Below are positions 35,081 through 45,359 of a stretch of DNA of 64,000 nucleotides, one piece after another. Location of the stretch: assembly GCA_951812925.1 (NCBI GenBank), contig OX638368.1, positions 14,881,187-14,945,186 of the forward strand, in the 5' to 3' direction. A program made the translations under genes and the position numbers. The DNA is from Calliopum simillimum (taxonomy: Eukaryota > Arthropoda > Insecta > Diptera > Lauxaniidae). The notes under the pieces were generated by a model. The model saw nothing but the letters and a program-made list of their open reading frames with translations. It did no database searches and was not told the DNA's origin. The stretch's first letter is position 1, and each line of letters starts with the position of its first letter.

Positions 35081-35962
35081 TAACTAAAATCCTATAATGT
35101 CACGATGAAAACGACACAAAATATGGAGAACAAGGGTCGATAATGCAGATTTTAATCGATTACAAATTACCACACCTACTATTGGAACAACCTTTATATA
35201 CTAAAATTCGAGCACGAGCACACTGTCGCACAAAAAGTTATAGTGTACATACTTATTGATTTTAAACCAGGGTTCGTCGTTCACAGAGAGGCCTTGCAAA
35301 GCTAATGTCGCCGTCGTCTTCATTTGGTCTAGCGCCCCCACTGCCACATACGATTTTATGGAAAATGGGGAATGGTGCCTGAAGGTCCCCAGACAATCCA
35401 GAAGAAAACGTGCGGTACATATGGTAGTATCAATAAAGAGAAGATTTAAATATGGGAAAATAGGAGAAGCATGTCCCTCAAAAAGAAACCAACCACAGAA
35501 CCAAAAGCAATTAGATGCATTCTGACAACAGCAGATCTTTAGTCAAAATTTCAATAAGTGGCGTATGGGGGAAAATAGAACTCAGGCGAAGATATTCATG
35601 GCATATTCGAATACATTGCTTTTACTTTCTTTGAAGCTAACTTAAGGCTTCCAAAAAAGGCCCTAGACCCCAGGAAGATCCGTTGTATGAAAAAAAGGGT
35701 AAAAAAGGTTTATTCTTCTTAAATTTTTATTTTGTCTCATTAGATAAAAAGCCTTATATACCATTTTTAATGAATATTACCAAAATTATTGAGAAACATC
35801 AAGAGTAACTACCTTTATTTGTAAATACATATGCAGAAAAAACAAATATGCAGTAAATACCACGAAAACTTTTTTTCAAACATTTAGTATTTTTTTCTCC
35901 TTCGCAAAAAAAGTTTCGTTCATTTTCATTTAGATTTCAATGCTTTAAGTCCAAATCAATTA
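35081..35962. other. Unassigned sequence
   Basis: The open frame 35256-35525 (89 codons) is moderately GC-rich but has no recognisable motif. No terminal repeats recognised. Confidence 0.4.
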
Positions 35963-37055
35963 CACAGGTTTACAAAATAAAAAAATGTCATGGCGTTTTG
36001 ACCTCCTGAATCCAAATCCGGGGTCCGTTTTTTTACAGAACGTCTGAGAAAAAAGATTTCAAGGTCATATGGAGGTCAAAATGGTCATGTGTCGTTTAGT
36101 GATAAATTCGCTGCAATTCTGAAACTAATTTTATATCAGTGAATTCTTAGTTCTAAAAAAGAATATGTGATCAAAAAGGGTCTCTCGGGCCTAGTTTCGG
36201 AGATATAGCCATCGGAAGATCCGGATACATCTTCTATGAAAACCGCTATAAGTTGGGAACCACTGGATGGATTTGGAAAATATTGGTGTCATATGAAAGG
36301 TATTTTGTTGTTGTTGGTTTTGTTGATGTATTTGTTGTTGTAATTGAAAAATTTCTCAAAATTTCAAAAAGGTCATATCTCCAAAACTATGAATCCAATT
36401 GAAAATATTTTTAGAGGTTGTCAAATTACCTTTCATATGACTCCAATTTTTTCAAATCCATCCAGGGGTTCCCAACTTATAGCGGTTTTCATAGAAAATA
36501 TATCCGGATCTTCCGATAGCCACATCTCCGAAACTAGGCCCGAGATACCCTTTTTGATCACATATTCTTTTTAAGGACAAAAAACTCAATGATAAAAAAT
36601 TAGTTTCAGAGTTTTAGCGAATTTATCACTAAACGACGCATGAACCCCATTTTGACCTCCATATCGTCGGGTTAAAACTACAACTAGACATCTACATTTT
36701 TTGATGTTTTGAGTTAAGTATACAGAAACAAGAAGAAACAACGACTCTACGCCCCAGTCCAGTCAGTTTTTTGAAATGTAGGGTCCATCCAATTTGATAT
36801 AAAAAATACAAAGCAGAAAACTTCAAAATTTCATACAAAAAACGAATTTCAAAAAACTTTAAAAGTGTTTTTCTCAAAACAATTGAAATGTAGATGTCTA
36901 GTTGTAGTTTTAACCCGACGATATGACCTTGAAATCTTTTTTCGCAGACGTTCTGGAAAAAAACGGACCCCGGATTCGGATTCAAGACGTCAAAGTCCCT
37001 AGGAAACACATAGTTTGGTCAAAACGCCATGACATTTTTCTTTTGTAAACCTGTG
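35963..37055. mobile_element. Palindromic element with CACAGGTTTACAAAA ends, carrying a nested insertion
   Basis: CACAGGTTTACAAAA at 35963 and its complement (with one-base differences) end at 37055. TTA lies on both sides (35960-35962; 37056-37058). The arms share GACCTCCATATG-type strings, ATATCCGGATCTTCCG and CCCAACTTATAGCGGTTTTC, around a (TTG)n-rich loop at 36303-36340. The right arm is broken by 36665-36920. A single-arm relative lies at 54410-54560. Confidence 0.8.
36665..36920. mobile_element. 256-bp miniature inverted-repeat element nested in a palindrome arm
   Basis: Ends CGTCGGGTTAAAACTACAAC and its complement, with over 35 bp of terminal inverted repeat. ATAT occurs on both sides (36661-36664 and 36921-36924). 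The intact left arm of the host palindrome gives the empty site CCATATGACC, confirming the insertion. The same facts fit a TA duplication with element ends TCGTCGGG. Confidence 0.9.
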
Positions 37056-37070
37056 TTATTTACTTGATTT

Positions 37071-37600
37071 GTGCACCCTACAGATAGGATACATTCGCTT
37101 TGTCCTTTCGTTTGAAATGCAGAGAAGGCTGCGTGAAAGTATTCGTCTGTAAGTCTGGGGATGTACGTCTAATTCAAAGAATTAAAAATGAACAAAATCG
37201 GTACACAGGCACGCCTACCGCCCTAACAAATAAAAAAAAAGCATTTAAAACGCATTATTTCAGAAAAACAAATGTCAAATACTTGGAGATAATGCAAATA
37301 AATTTTACACAGATAACAGGAGGGGTCTTGTTTATTCTGAGTAAATGCGAATTTAGGCAAGAAGGCTAGCTAGTTCTCAAACAAAGAACTTTGAAACATT
37401 CTGCTATGTTAAAAAATTGCTTGGAATATGTCGTCCAAGTTCTATATATAATTGTGCCAAATTTAAAGAAGAGTGTGGAACATACTACCAAACAGACGAT
37501 ATACTGATAGAATAATTCGGAACTTGATGAAAACTTCTATTACTAAAAGTTGTAGGGTATTAAATTTTTGGCAAGACCAAATATAACACCCTTGTTATAT
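37071..37600 (+). mobile_element. Dispersed family copy D (degraded)
   Basis: GCACCCTACAGATAGGATAC resembles the family head. CGTTTGAAATGCAGAGAAGG and the family end GGGTATTAAATTTTTGGC with ACACCCTTGTTA follow, but the interior has few recognisable units. Confidence 0.6.
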
Positions 37601-38689
37601 TTTTTATTGAATATTTTCAATGACAAGCAGCTTCGGTTATAACTAAAACTAACGTTACCCAGAGCAGAGAAAAAAAAAGAACGTACCCACATACTAAAAC
37701 AAACACAAACAAACAGATATGCACACAAACAAATGCATGCAAGCGTGTTACGCATTTCTATAGAACCAGTAGGTAATGCAACAGGATTTTAGAGAAATAA
37801 ATTATACAAACGGTCTGGTTTTTTAATAAATTACATGCTTTTTTGATACTGAGAGCATTTTTAAAACATTAAAAATTTATTCACATATTCATACATAAAT
37901 AAAGATAATTTTAGTGACGAAAATTCACTTGGAATTATTTCGCAGAAAGATCATCATTTTCCTGGACTTAATGCTTACAATATGATTTCCTCATGGGGTT
38001 ATTTTAATTTGTAAAATTCACAAACAAATGCAAATTTGCACAAAGGTATGTGAGTTTTGCAACCAAATGCGAAAAAAGAGCAAGAAACTCTATTGAAATG
38101 GCAGAGATTTATGAGTTTGCAAACGAACGACGACGACGAGCTCCTTTAAAAAGCTTATTTTCTTATATAAAGGAAAATCTGGGATACAGAAATTTATTAA
38201 AACATGAAAAATGCTCTTTAATTTTCACATTTATTATGTTTGTTTGGTTTATAACGTTTCAAGATTAATTAAAAATAAATGTACTAAAATAAATTAAAAA
38301 AACTTTTTCAAATTGCATAGAAATTAATATTTTAATATAATTATGTAGATATACCAATTAAGAAAATATGTGGCAAATTATAAGAAAACTTTTGTACTTA
38401 ACATTGGCGCCTTGACTTACAATAAAGATTCATGTTAAATGGCTCAATAGATGTTGTCATGCAGAGGCTTAGTTTATAACATACATTAGATTGAATTGAA
38501 TATAACTTTGTAAATCCTTGCTGATGCTGAGATTATTAAGAAAATTGCTATCAATAAGATATAAGGCAGATAATTCCACATTTACTATGCCTTTTATGTG
38601 TACGAGTACGAGAACATATCTATGTATTGTTCGTATATACAATAACATTTTACTAAATGTCGCAGATTTAAAATTATACGATGTAACAA
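37601..38689. other. AT-rich non-coding stretch
   Basis: Has (CAAA)n-like tracts at 37690-37740. No gene recognised; the open frame 38050-38268 has no motif. Confidence 0.4.
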
Positions 38690-38768
38690 CCCAAGAGGAA
38701 AAATTTCTAGCGCTTCTGATCCAAGCACTTCAAAAGTGCTTGTTCCCATACAAATTTAGAAGCACTAT

Positions 38769-39205
38769 CACAATGATTTTTTATAAGGCTGCAGTAAGAA
38801 CAACGTGAGTTCGAACCCAGCCCGGGAGATTTTTTTTTTTACTTTTTTTTACTTTTTTTTGTTTTTTTTTTTTTTTTAATCAAATATTTTTTATTCAACA
38901 TCTTTTATTTCACTTTTCTATTTTCCTTTCTCTTATTAATTTACTTTTGTTTAACCGAATTGAAATTGATTACACAATGATTCCATATAAGGCTGCAGTA
39001 AGAACAACGTGAGTTCGAACCCAGCCCGGGTGATTTTTTTTTTCCGTTTTTTTATTTGTTTTTGCTTTATTTTTTTTTTATTAAAATATTTTTTATTCAA
39101 CCTTTTTTATTTCACTTTTCTATTTTAATTTCTCATTTTTATTTACTTTTGCTTACTTGAATTGAAACTGATTGCACAATGATTCTATGTAATGCTGCAG
39201 GACAA
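38769..39205 (+). repeat. Tandem repeat, unit about 203 bp, with B-box-like segment
   Basis: CACAATGATT starts units at 38769, 38973 and 39175 (periods 204 and 202). Each full unit contains AAGGCTGCAGTAAGAACAAC, GTGAGTTCGAACCCAGCCCG (B-box-like), a long T-rich tract and TTCACTTTTCTATTTT. The third unit stops after GCTGCAG. Confidence 0.8.
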
Positions 39206-39245
39206 CATTTGCTTAATATACAAATTTAATACATCTTCATATCAT

Positions 39246-39339
39246 CGGGCGTTGGCGGAGCGGTCTAAAGGGTTGGTAAGTGTATGAAAAAAATATCTAG
39301 CACGCGGAGGGTCGTGGATTCAAATCCTGGCGCGGCCAG
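39246..39339 (+). repeat. tRNA Leu/Ser-like Pol III segment
   Basis: GGCGTTGGCGGAGCGGTCTA contains a perfect A box (TGGCGGAGCGG), and GATTCAAATCC is a good B box. The ends can pair only weakly, the T stem is broken, and the middle is too long for the normal anticodon arm. A T10 run at 39345-39354 would act as a Pol III terminator. Likely a SINE head or tRNA pseudogene. Confidence 0.55.
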
Positions 39340-39581
39340 TTAGTTTTTTTTTTATCTTTTTTTTTCTTTTTTTTAATTTTATTGAAAAAACGCTTACCGC
39401 CGCATTACAAATAAGCGCTTTAAAAACTCTTTTTTGGTAAGGCTGCGGTAAGCTTTTGCTCGCTTACATCCTATGACATGCAATGTTAAAAAGAAAGTAT
39501 CGTTCTTACGGAGCGGAAGCGCTTATTGGTGAAAAGGATGCACTTCAGAAGGGTTTTTGAAGCACTTCTTTTCCCCTTGGG

Positions 39582-39814
39582 AATATGAACACTATCACAT
39601 ACGCGTACATATGTACACACATATGTCTAGACAATTTGTCGCATTGTTTGCAATAGCACAAGCATAGATACGAATATGTTAGGGTGTTCCGGGTAACACA
39701 AAAATTTAATGGTTGTCGTAACTTAAGAAAAATCACAAGCAAAATAATTGCCAAGCCGGAGTTCCAGCTATGGAATCATCTAATTGAATATGTTTGTGTG
39801 TTTCGAAAAAATAT
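39582..39814. other. Short spacer
   Basis: Nothing recognised. Confidence 0.3.
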
Positions 39815-41375
39815 GTAGGGGAGACTGGGGCACATTTGACACTAAATTTTCAAAGACCTGTATCTTTGAAAATTATTACACGATCTTAATACTCTTTACT
39901 GTTTCTGAAACATTGATTATTTAAGATGAAAACCAAGAAAAAAAAATTTCAAAAAAACTGCATCAAGAGTCCTTTTTTAAATTTTTTCAAAAAAAGTCAT
40001 TTTGTCAAATGTGCCCCAGGTACGGGGCACATTTGACATTGCAAGGGGCACATTTGACACTCACAAAAATAACACAGAAACATTAAACAAATCATTCATA
40101 CATATATTTTTTTCATATAAATACAAATTATAAGTACCTATGTATGTACTAACGAAGACTTATTTTATATATTAGTGTGAAAAGTCAATGTCAAATACGT
40201 ATTTAGTGCGTGAACGTGAAGTTGAGGCTGGATTTGTTGGAGTTGGTAATTTAAACTCAATTACACTCTTTAAAGTCAGGCAAACATCTTCCACTTCCGG
40301 TTTTATAAAAACCCAATTTGATGGTGAAACTCTTCTCAAATAACTGATCTTGTATCATGTATAGCTAATTACTTCTACAATATCTCCCACATAAAAAATG
40401 GGTTTTTGGATTTTTCGCCAAATTTCCCAAGGACAATATATAAGTATAAAGTACAATTTCCAACAACACCCCTAATGAGAACATCAACATAAAATGTTAG
40501 GTAAGAGCCAGTTTGATGGAAATTTCTTTGGTCTGGATTTTGGGTAACACCATCGTCAAGATACCTGCAGCGCTTTCACATAATGATGGAGAATACTTCC
40601 AGTCAATTTGATAATTATTAAAAACTTCGCATACATGATGAACTTTGATGTCATTATGTTTACTTCGGGAATTCATCCTTCCAGATTTTCAAATTAAAAT
40701 AAGTGGTAGAGGTCCTGGAAAGCACCTATTCAAAAATCTTGAATTGTAGATAAAACAAAGGTAACAAATTATATTAAATCAAATGAAATGGATTCTGTGT
40801 CGGAAGTCGGAGTTTCTCTCTGGTTTCCGATATTAGAAATAGCGAATTTAACTTGTTTTTATCGCCATCGCGTCTGTTCGTCTTCATTTTATAATGGTAT
40901 ACCATATCTTTAAAAGATAACACTAGAAAATCTTCTAAAATACACAAACACATATGTCTGGACGAACGTCAAATGTGCCCCTTCGACAAAAGTCAAATGT
41001 GCCCCAATATCTCTTGAAGAATTAAAAATATTTTAAAATTTAAACTAATTGACCATGATAAAAAACACTTTTATTCTATTAATTGTAAAGGTAAGTGCTA
41101 CCAAATTTTCATACTTTCTTTCAAAAAACAATACAAATTTATTTGCAAAACCCTTACGAACAAGATGTCGAAAATAACAAAAAAATACACAAAAAGTTAA
41201 AAAAGCGTATTAGCGCGGGAGAAGTTGAAAGAGAACTACCAAAGTTCATTACGTTGCTTCCACTCTAATTAGTTATGTTTCTGCATTTCAGGTTTTTGGT
41301 TCGAAAGGCGTGTTCACACCGAAAATGGCAAAGTCAAATGTGCCCCGGTGTCAAATGTGCCCCAGTTTACCCTAC
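39815..41375 (-). mobile_element. Inverted-repeat DNA transposon with eight copies of GGGGCACATTTGAC
   Basis: Ends GTAGGGGAGACTGGGGCACA and, on the complement, GTAGGGTAAACTGGGGCACA. The exact 14-mer GGGGCACATTTGAC occurs at 39827, 40024 and 40045 on the plus strand, and its complement at 40004, 40968, 40992, 41333 and 41350. These cluster within 250-410 bp of each end. The middle holds a possible transposase C-terminus on the minus strand. Superfamily not determined. Confidence 0.75.
40195..40430 (-). pseudogene. Probable transposase C-terminal fragment
   Basis: Minus strand reads FYVGDIVEVISYT, a stop, then YLRRVSPSNWVFIKPEVEDV, followed by LKSVIEFKLPTPTNPASTSR and a tail ending DIDFSH and a stop at about 40196. 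The shape (NWVFIKPEVEDV then PTPT and a basic/Ser tail) is like the C-terminal segment of pogo/jerky-like or related insect transposases, by my recollection of the pattern only. No catalytic block was found upstream. Confidence 0.4.
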
Positions 41376-42575
41376 ATTAGACTGGCTCAAAAATTAACCC
41401 ATTGAGACCAATGGCGTCACATAGAACCCCAAGCATTTTTTGATACATCAATGTTTTTATTAAAATTAGTATCAAGGAGTACTCGAATGCTATTGACATG
41501 CTCTAGAGAGTTGTTCAGTTAAGTCTTGACTAAAATTTTGTTTTAATTGTTTGCCAAAATACGGAATGGTTTTGTAACTATGACCAAAAATGGTAAAATT
41601 TTTTGATATTTTTGCGATTTTAAGGCCCAAAACCCAATTTTCGCGGGTGAGTTTTTTAAACAATTTCTTTCTCTTAGTCTATATTTATAACTTTGTTGAA
41701 GATAGAAAAACAAAATCTCAAACGGTTTACGACTTATAGACGTGGCAAATTTTTATAGTACTATAAAATTCGACCTGGAGCCATTCAAAAAGATTTTCGA
41801 ATTTTTTTTGCTGAACTGTGTAATATGACTGTACCATTTCCGGCTATAAGGGGCTTTTCCGGACCTACTTTTTTTTCTTTATTTAAACACTAGAAAACTT
41901 AATCCGAAGTTCATTTTTTAATATCTACAATGGTTCAGGCTTCGGTCTCAAGGGGTTCGGAATCTTGTTCCCCCGGCAAAAAAAGTTTCGTTATGGTGTA
42001 CGTAAGTAAGCAACATGTTAATGTTGGGCCACTTCAGAGAACATGTAATGGTTTCGAAACTAAGTATTTTGCAAAGTAAAAAATGCTCTTAAAAATGGAA
42101 AAATTTTTGGTTCCAAACTTAAGTTGTTTAAATGTTTTACATGGATTTTGTGCCGCTTAATCTGAATTTGCAATTTATTTCTCTATAAGTTTTGTAGCTT
42201 TGGAGATTTTGCCCATTCAAAGTGAAAAATTCAAAACAAAAAAAAAAAAATTTTAACTTTCCACCTTGAATGGACAATATCTCCAAAACTACAGAACTTA
42301 TAGAGAAATAAATTGCAGTTTCGGATTTCGCGGCACAAAATCCATAAAAAGCTTTAAGCAATTTATATTTTCAAGCAAACAATTTTTAAATTTTAAGGCA
42401 TTTTTACAGTTTTCATAATGGTTTCGGATTTTCGGGTCCATCCAATGATATCTGAAATAGCCCAAAATCTACAAGTCTCTTGATAACACCATAATGAAAC
42501 TTTTTTTTGCGAGAGGAACGAAATTCCGTGTAACCTACTATACACTTTTTCCATACAAATCTGAACCAGTCTAAT
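41376..42575. mobile_element. 1.2-kb element with ATTAGACTGG ends and a palindromic right half
   Basis: ATTAGACTGG(C/T)TCA at both ends, flanked by TAC and GTA. The right half (about 41940-42545) is an imperfect palindrome centred near 42240: GGATTTTGTGCCGC at 42143 against GCGGCACAAAATCC near 42330, and AAAAAAAGTTTCGTTATGGT at 41978 against its complement near 42490. No coding sequence. Confidence 0.65.
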
Positions 42576-42584
42576 GTACATATA

Positions 42585-43359
42585 CACGGTAATAAATTTC
42601 GGTTTAATTTTTCAACTAAAAAAGTTGGTATACTTATCCAACTCAATTCGGTTGGGTTTGTCAACTTCAAAGTTGAAATTTATATCAACTCTGAGGGTTA
42701 ATTTTCTTAACTTAAAAAGATGAAATGACCTTATTTTAGCAGGTTGAAATATTATGCTAAAAAAAATTTAAAAAAATATCAACCCTTTCAGATGAAAAAC
42801 TGTACTTAATGAGTTAAGAACTTTTTGAACGAAACAGATAGCCGTACTTTTTAAACCATAAATAAAAAAATAAATTCACGGATAGTTTGCCTTACGGGTC
42901 CACCACACGTCACCTCAATGACGCATTTGCCAACATTTTGAAAAACTTTCAAGCATACTACATATATTCACTCTTAAGCATAGACTGGTTGCGAACCACA
43001 GCGACAAGAAATTGAAGTAAATGCTGTAATTTTTTAGTATTTTACCGAAGAAAAAATTGGAGCAATCGGCAAGCAAGCGACAGATAAAATAGAACGTTCC
43101 AAGCAAAGCCGATTGAAGATGTGTTCGTGCGCATAAATATCCAAGGAAATCAACGGCGGAAAGTTGAAAAAATCAACAAATAAGTTGAATTACTTAAGAA
43201 TTCGATCAAGCGAATGCAAAAAATTTTGTACCAACAAAAGGGTGTCAACTCAAAAAAGTTGAAAAAATCAACTAAAAAAGTTGATTTTCATAACAAATTC
43301 AATTTTCAACCTAAAATTTCATGTAAAGTTGAAAATTTAAACCGAAATTTATTACCGTG
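42585..43359. mobile_element. 775-bp miniature element, CACGGTAATAAATTTCGG ends, TA flanks
   Basis: Terminal inverted repeats of about 32 bp start CACGGTAATAAATTTCGGTT. TA precedes (42583-42584) and follows (43360-43361). The subterminal regions are dense in AGTTGA and its complement (for example TCAACTAAAAAAGTTGA near 43269). No transposase. Confidence 0.8.
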
Positions 43360-45359
43360 TAAAAAGCCGAACTCAAACCGTGCTGCTGTGATAATCTTGC
43401 AAGACTCAGACTTCGAAAGTTCCTCATATCGTTTCCACCGAAATTTGAGGTAGGCGCTTTGCCGCCAAGGAACATTCTGTCTTGGGACACAATCTTGAAA
43501 GTTTTAAAACAAGTCCTTTAACAATGTAATTTCGCTATAGCTACTTAGTTAGGAAATACTCCAAAAATGACCATGATACGTCAACGGACACACCCACTTC
43601 CCATAAAAAATTAACTTAAATTCTTTTCACCTAAAGGTATGCAACACATTATTTCCATATACAATTACTTACATTCAAAACTCACAAAAAAATTTGCCCT
43701 ACCTTTTTTTCTATGCTAGAAATGGAGCACGACTTTGAATTGTACACCATTAGAAAGATATTTGTGTGTAAATGTGCACAAAGTTAAACTTTTTTAATTA
43801 AATGCAAATTTTTCAATATTACCAACGACAAAATACGCGGTTACACAGAGCTGAAAAGAGGATACAGCACAAAGTAAAAGATAAAAAACTGACTAACTTC
43901 ATGTTTTTTGTGTTTTCTTTTCGTTTCACATTTGTCATTGTAGCAGAGGTGATAAATGAGAAAAAAGTACCAAAAATGTCCAAAAAGTACCAAAATTACT
44001 TAATACATTTGTGGTAGAATTTTGACCATTGGGTGATTCTAGTTTATATAACGGCAGCTTCTTAGTTAAACAGTTCTCTATAAAACTGCATCATTAGATT
44101 TTTGGAATTTTAGTGACCAAAATACCATTGTAGGTGCCTGTAATTTTTTTGTTTTCATAACACCCTAAAGTCAAAATAACGATATAAACAAATCCACCAT
44201 CACACACACACATACACACAAATATCCCTAGTTGTTTTGTAGCTTTCCAATATGTACACATATTTTTCGCTTTTATTTGTTTATCGTACAAGCCAAAGCT
44301 AATTTCAAAGTTATGCAAGTTAACTGGGGCGACAACACTTTTGGCCAACAAATAAAGTTTTGCTTGCAATGCAAGGATAACGGCTACAAAAAAAAAAAAA
44401 AAACATTCGAAAACAAAATTTATAGTTTTGTTATTGCTTTTTTTTTTTTCTTTTTCAAGTTAAAAAATTTAGATTCTTTTTTGTAAAAGTTCGCCCCAAC
44501 ATTCACCCATTGCTGCACAATGGTGTAAAGTGAAAACGCATTAAAACTAATCTGCTGCCAAACTAACGACTAACCAAGTATGACATTATTTCTCGTAAAA
44601 AACAGAGAAAAATTGTTTGCTGTTGCATGGCACAGTAGTAGAAACAGAAAAAAAAAGAAAAAAACAGACAAAAGAAACAAAGAGGAATTATTCCAACTAA
44701 GGACAAGACAAGACAGGACTTCAGTGACAGCAGAAAAATGTCATGTTTCTCGCTTTGTGTGCAGAGTAAAAACAAAAAACGCCAGCAAAATATGAAGAAT
44801 GATAGGAATTTTAGTTTAAGGATGGATGAAGGGTTCACTTCTTACCAGTGAGAGCGCTTTTTTTGTATGAACACTAATGCAGTAGATCTGCGCGCTTCAT
44901 TTTCATTGCATTTCATAAAGCAACTGCTGTTACTGATTCTTTATTATCGTTGCGTCTGCATTGCTACACTAAAAGAAAATTGGCTACATTACCAGGTTTA
45001 TGGATTTTTTTCCTCTTTTTGTTTTTAGGTTACATAAACGTTTGATGAGCAAAAAATGCATGGAAAGGTAATGACGCAACATACACGTCGCAGTATTAAT
45101 GACAGTTTATGAATGAATTGCAGTGATTCCTTGTTTTAAGTTGAGCTTAAAATTTTTAGACTATCTTTTAAAACTTTTAGCAGGAATATATGTTCTGTTT
45201 TATAAATTGTTTGATTACCAAATCAAAATTTTAAGCACTCAAAAATTAAAAAAAAAAAAAAACATTGCATGGTTTAAGGCGCAGAGTCAATCCATTTACT
45301 AATTCACAAATTAAGTTAATCATACGTCATGATATTTGACATATTTGCTTGTAAAGTAT
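43360..45359. other. AT-rich non-coding stretch
   Basis: CGTCAACGGACACACCCACT at about 43568 is a small leftover of the dispersed family. (CACA)n tracts occur near 44200. A GGGTGATTCTAG string at 44031 resembles several element ends in the window. No gene recognised. Confidence 0.4.

Larger units (their letters stand above)
38690..39581. mobile_element. Composite inverted-repeat element (CCCAAG ends) with internal tandem and tRNA-like repeats
   Basis: CCCAAGAGGAAAAA at 38690 and the complement of TTTTCCCCTTGGG at 39569-39581, each followed inward by GCGCTTC or GTGCTTC strings, suggest terminal repeats. The 320-bp element at 45492-45811 has similar ends. Inside lie the 204-bp tandem repeat and the Pol III-like segment described separately. 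The ends are imperfect, so the limits are tentative. Confidence 0.4.

Noticed and set aside
39246..39339. Functional tRNA Leu or Ser gene
   Set aside because: The A and B boxes are good, but the acceptor and T stems do not pair properly and the middle is oversized.
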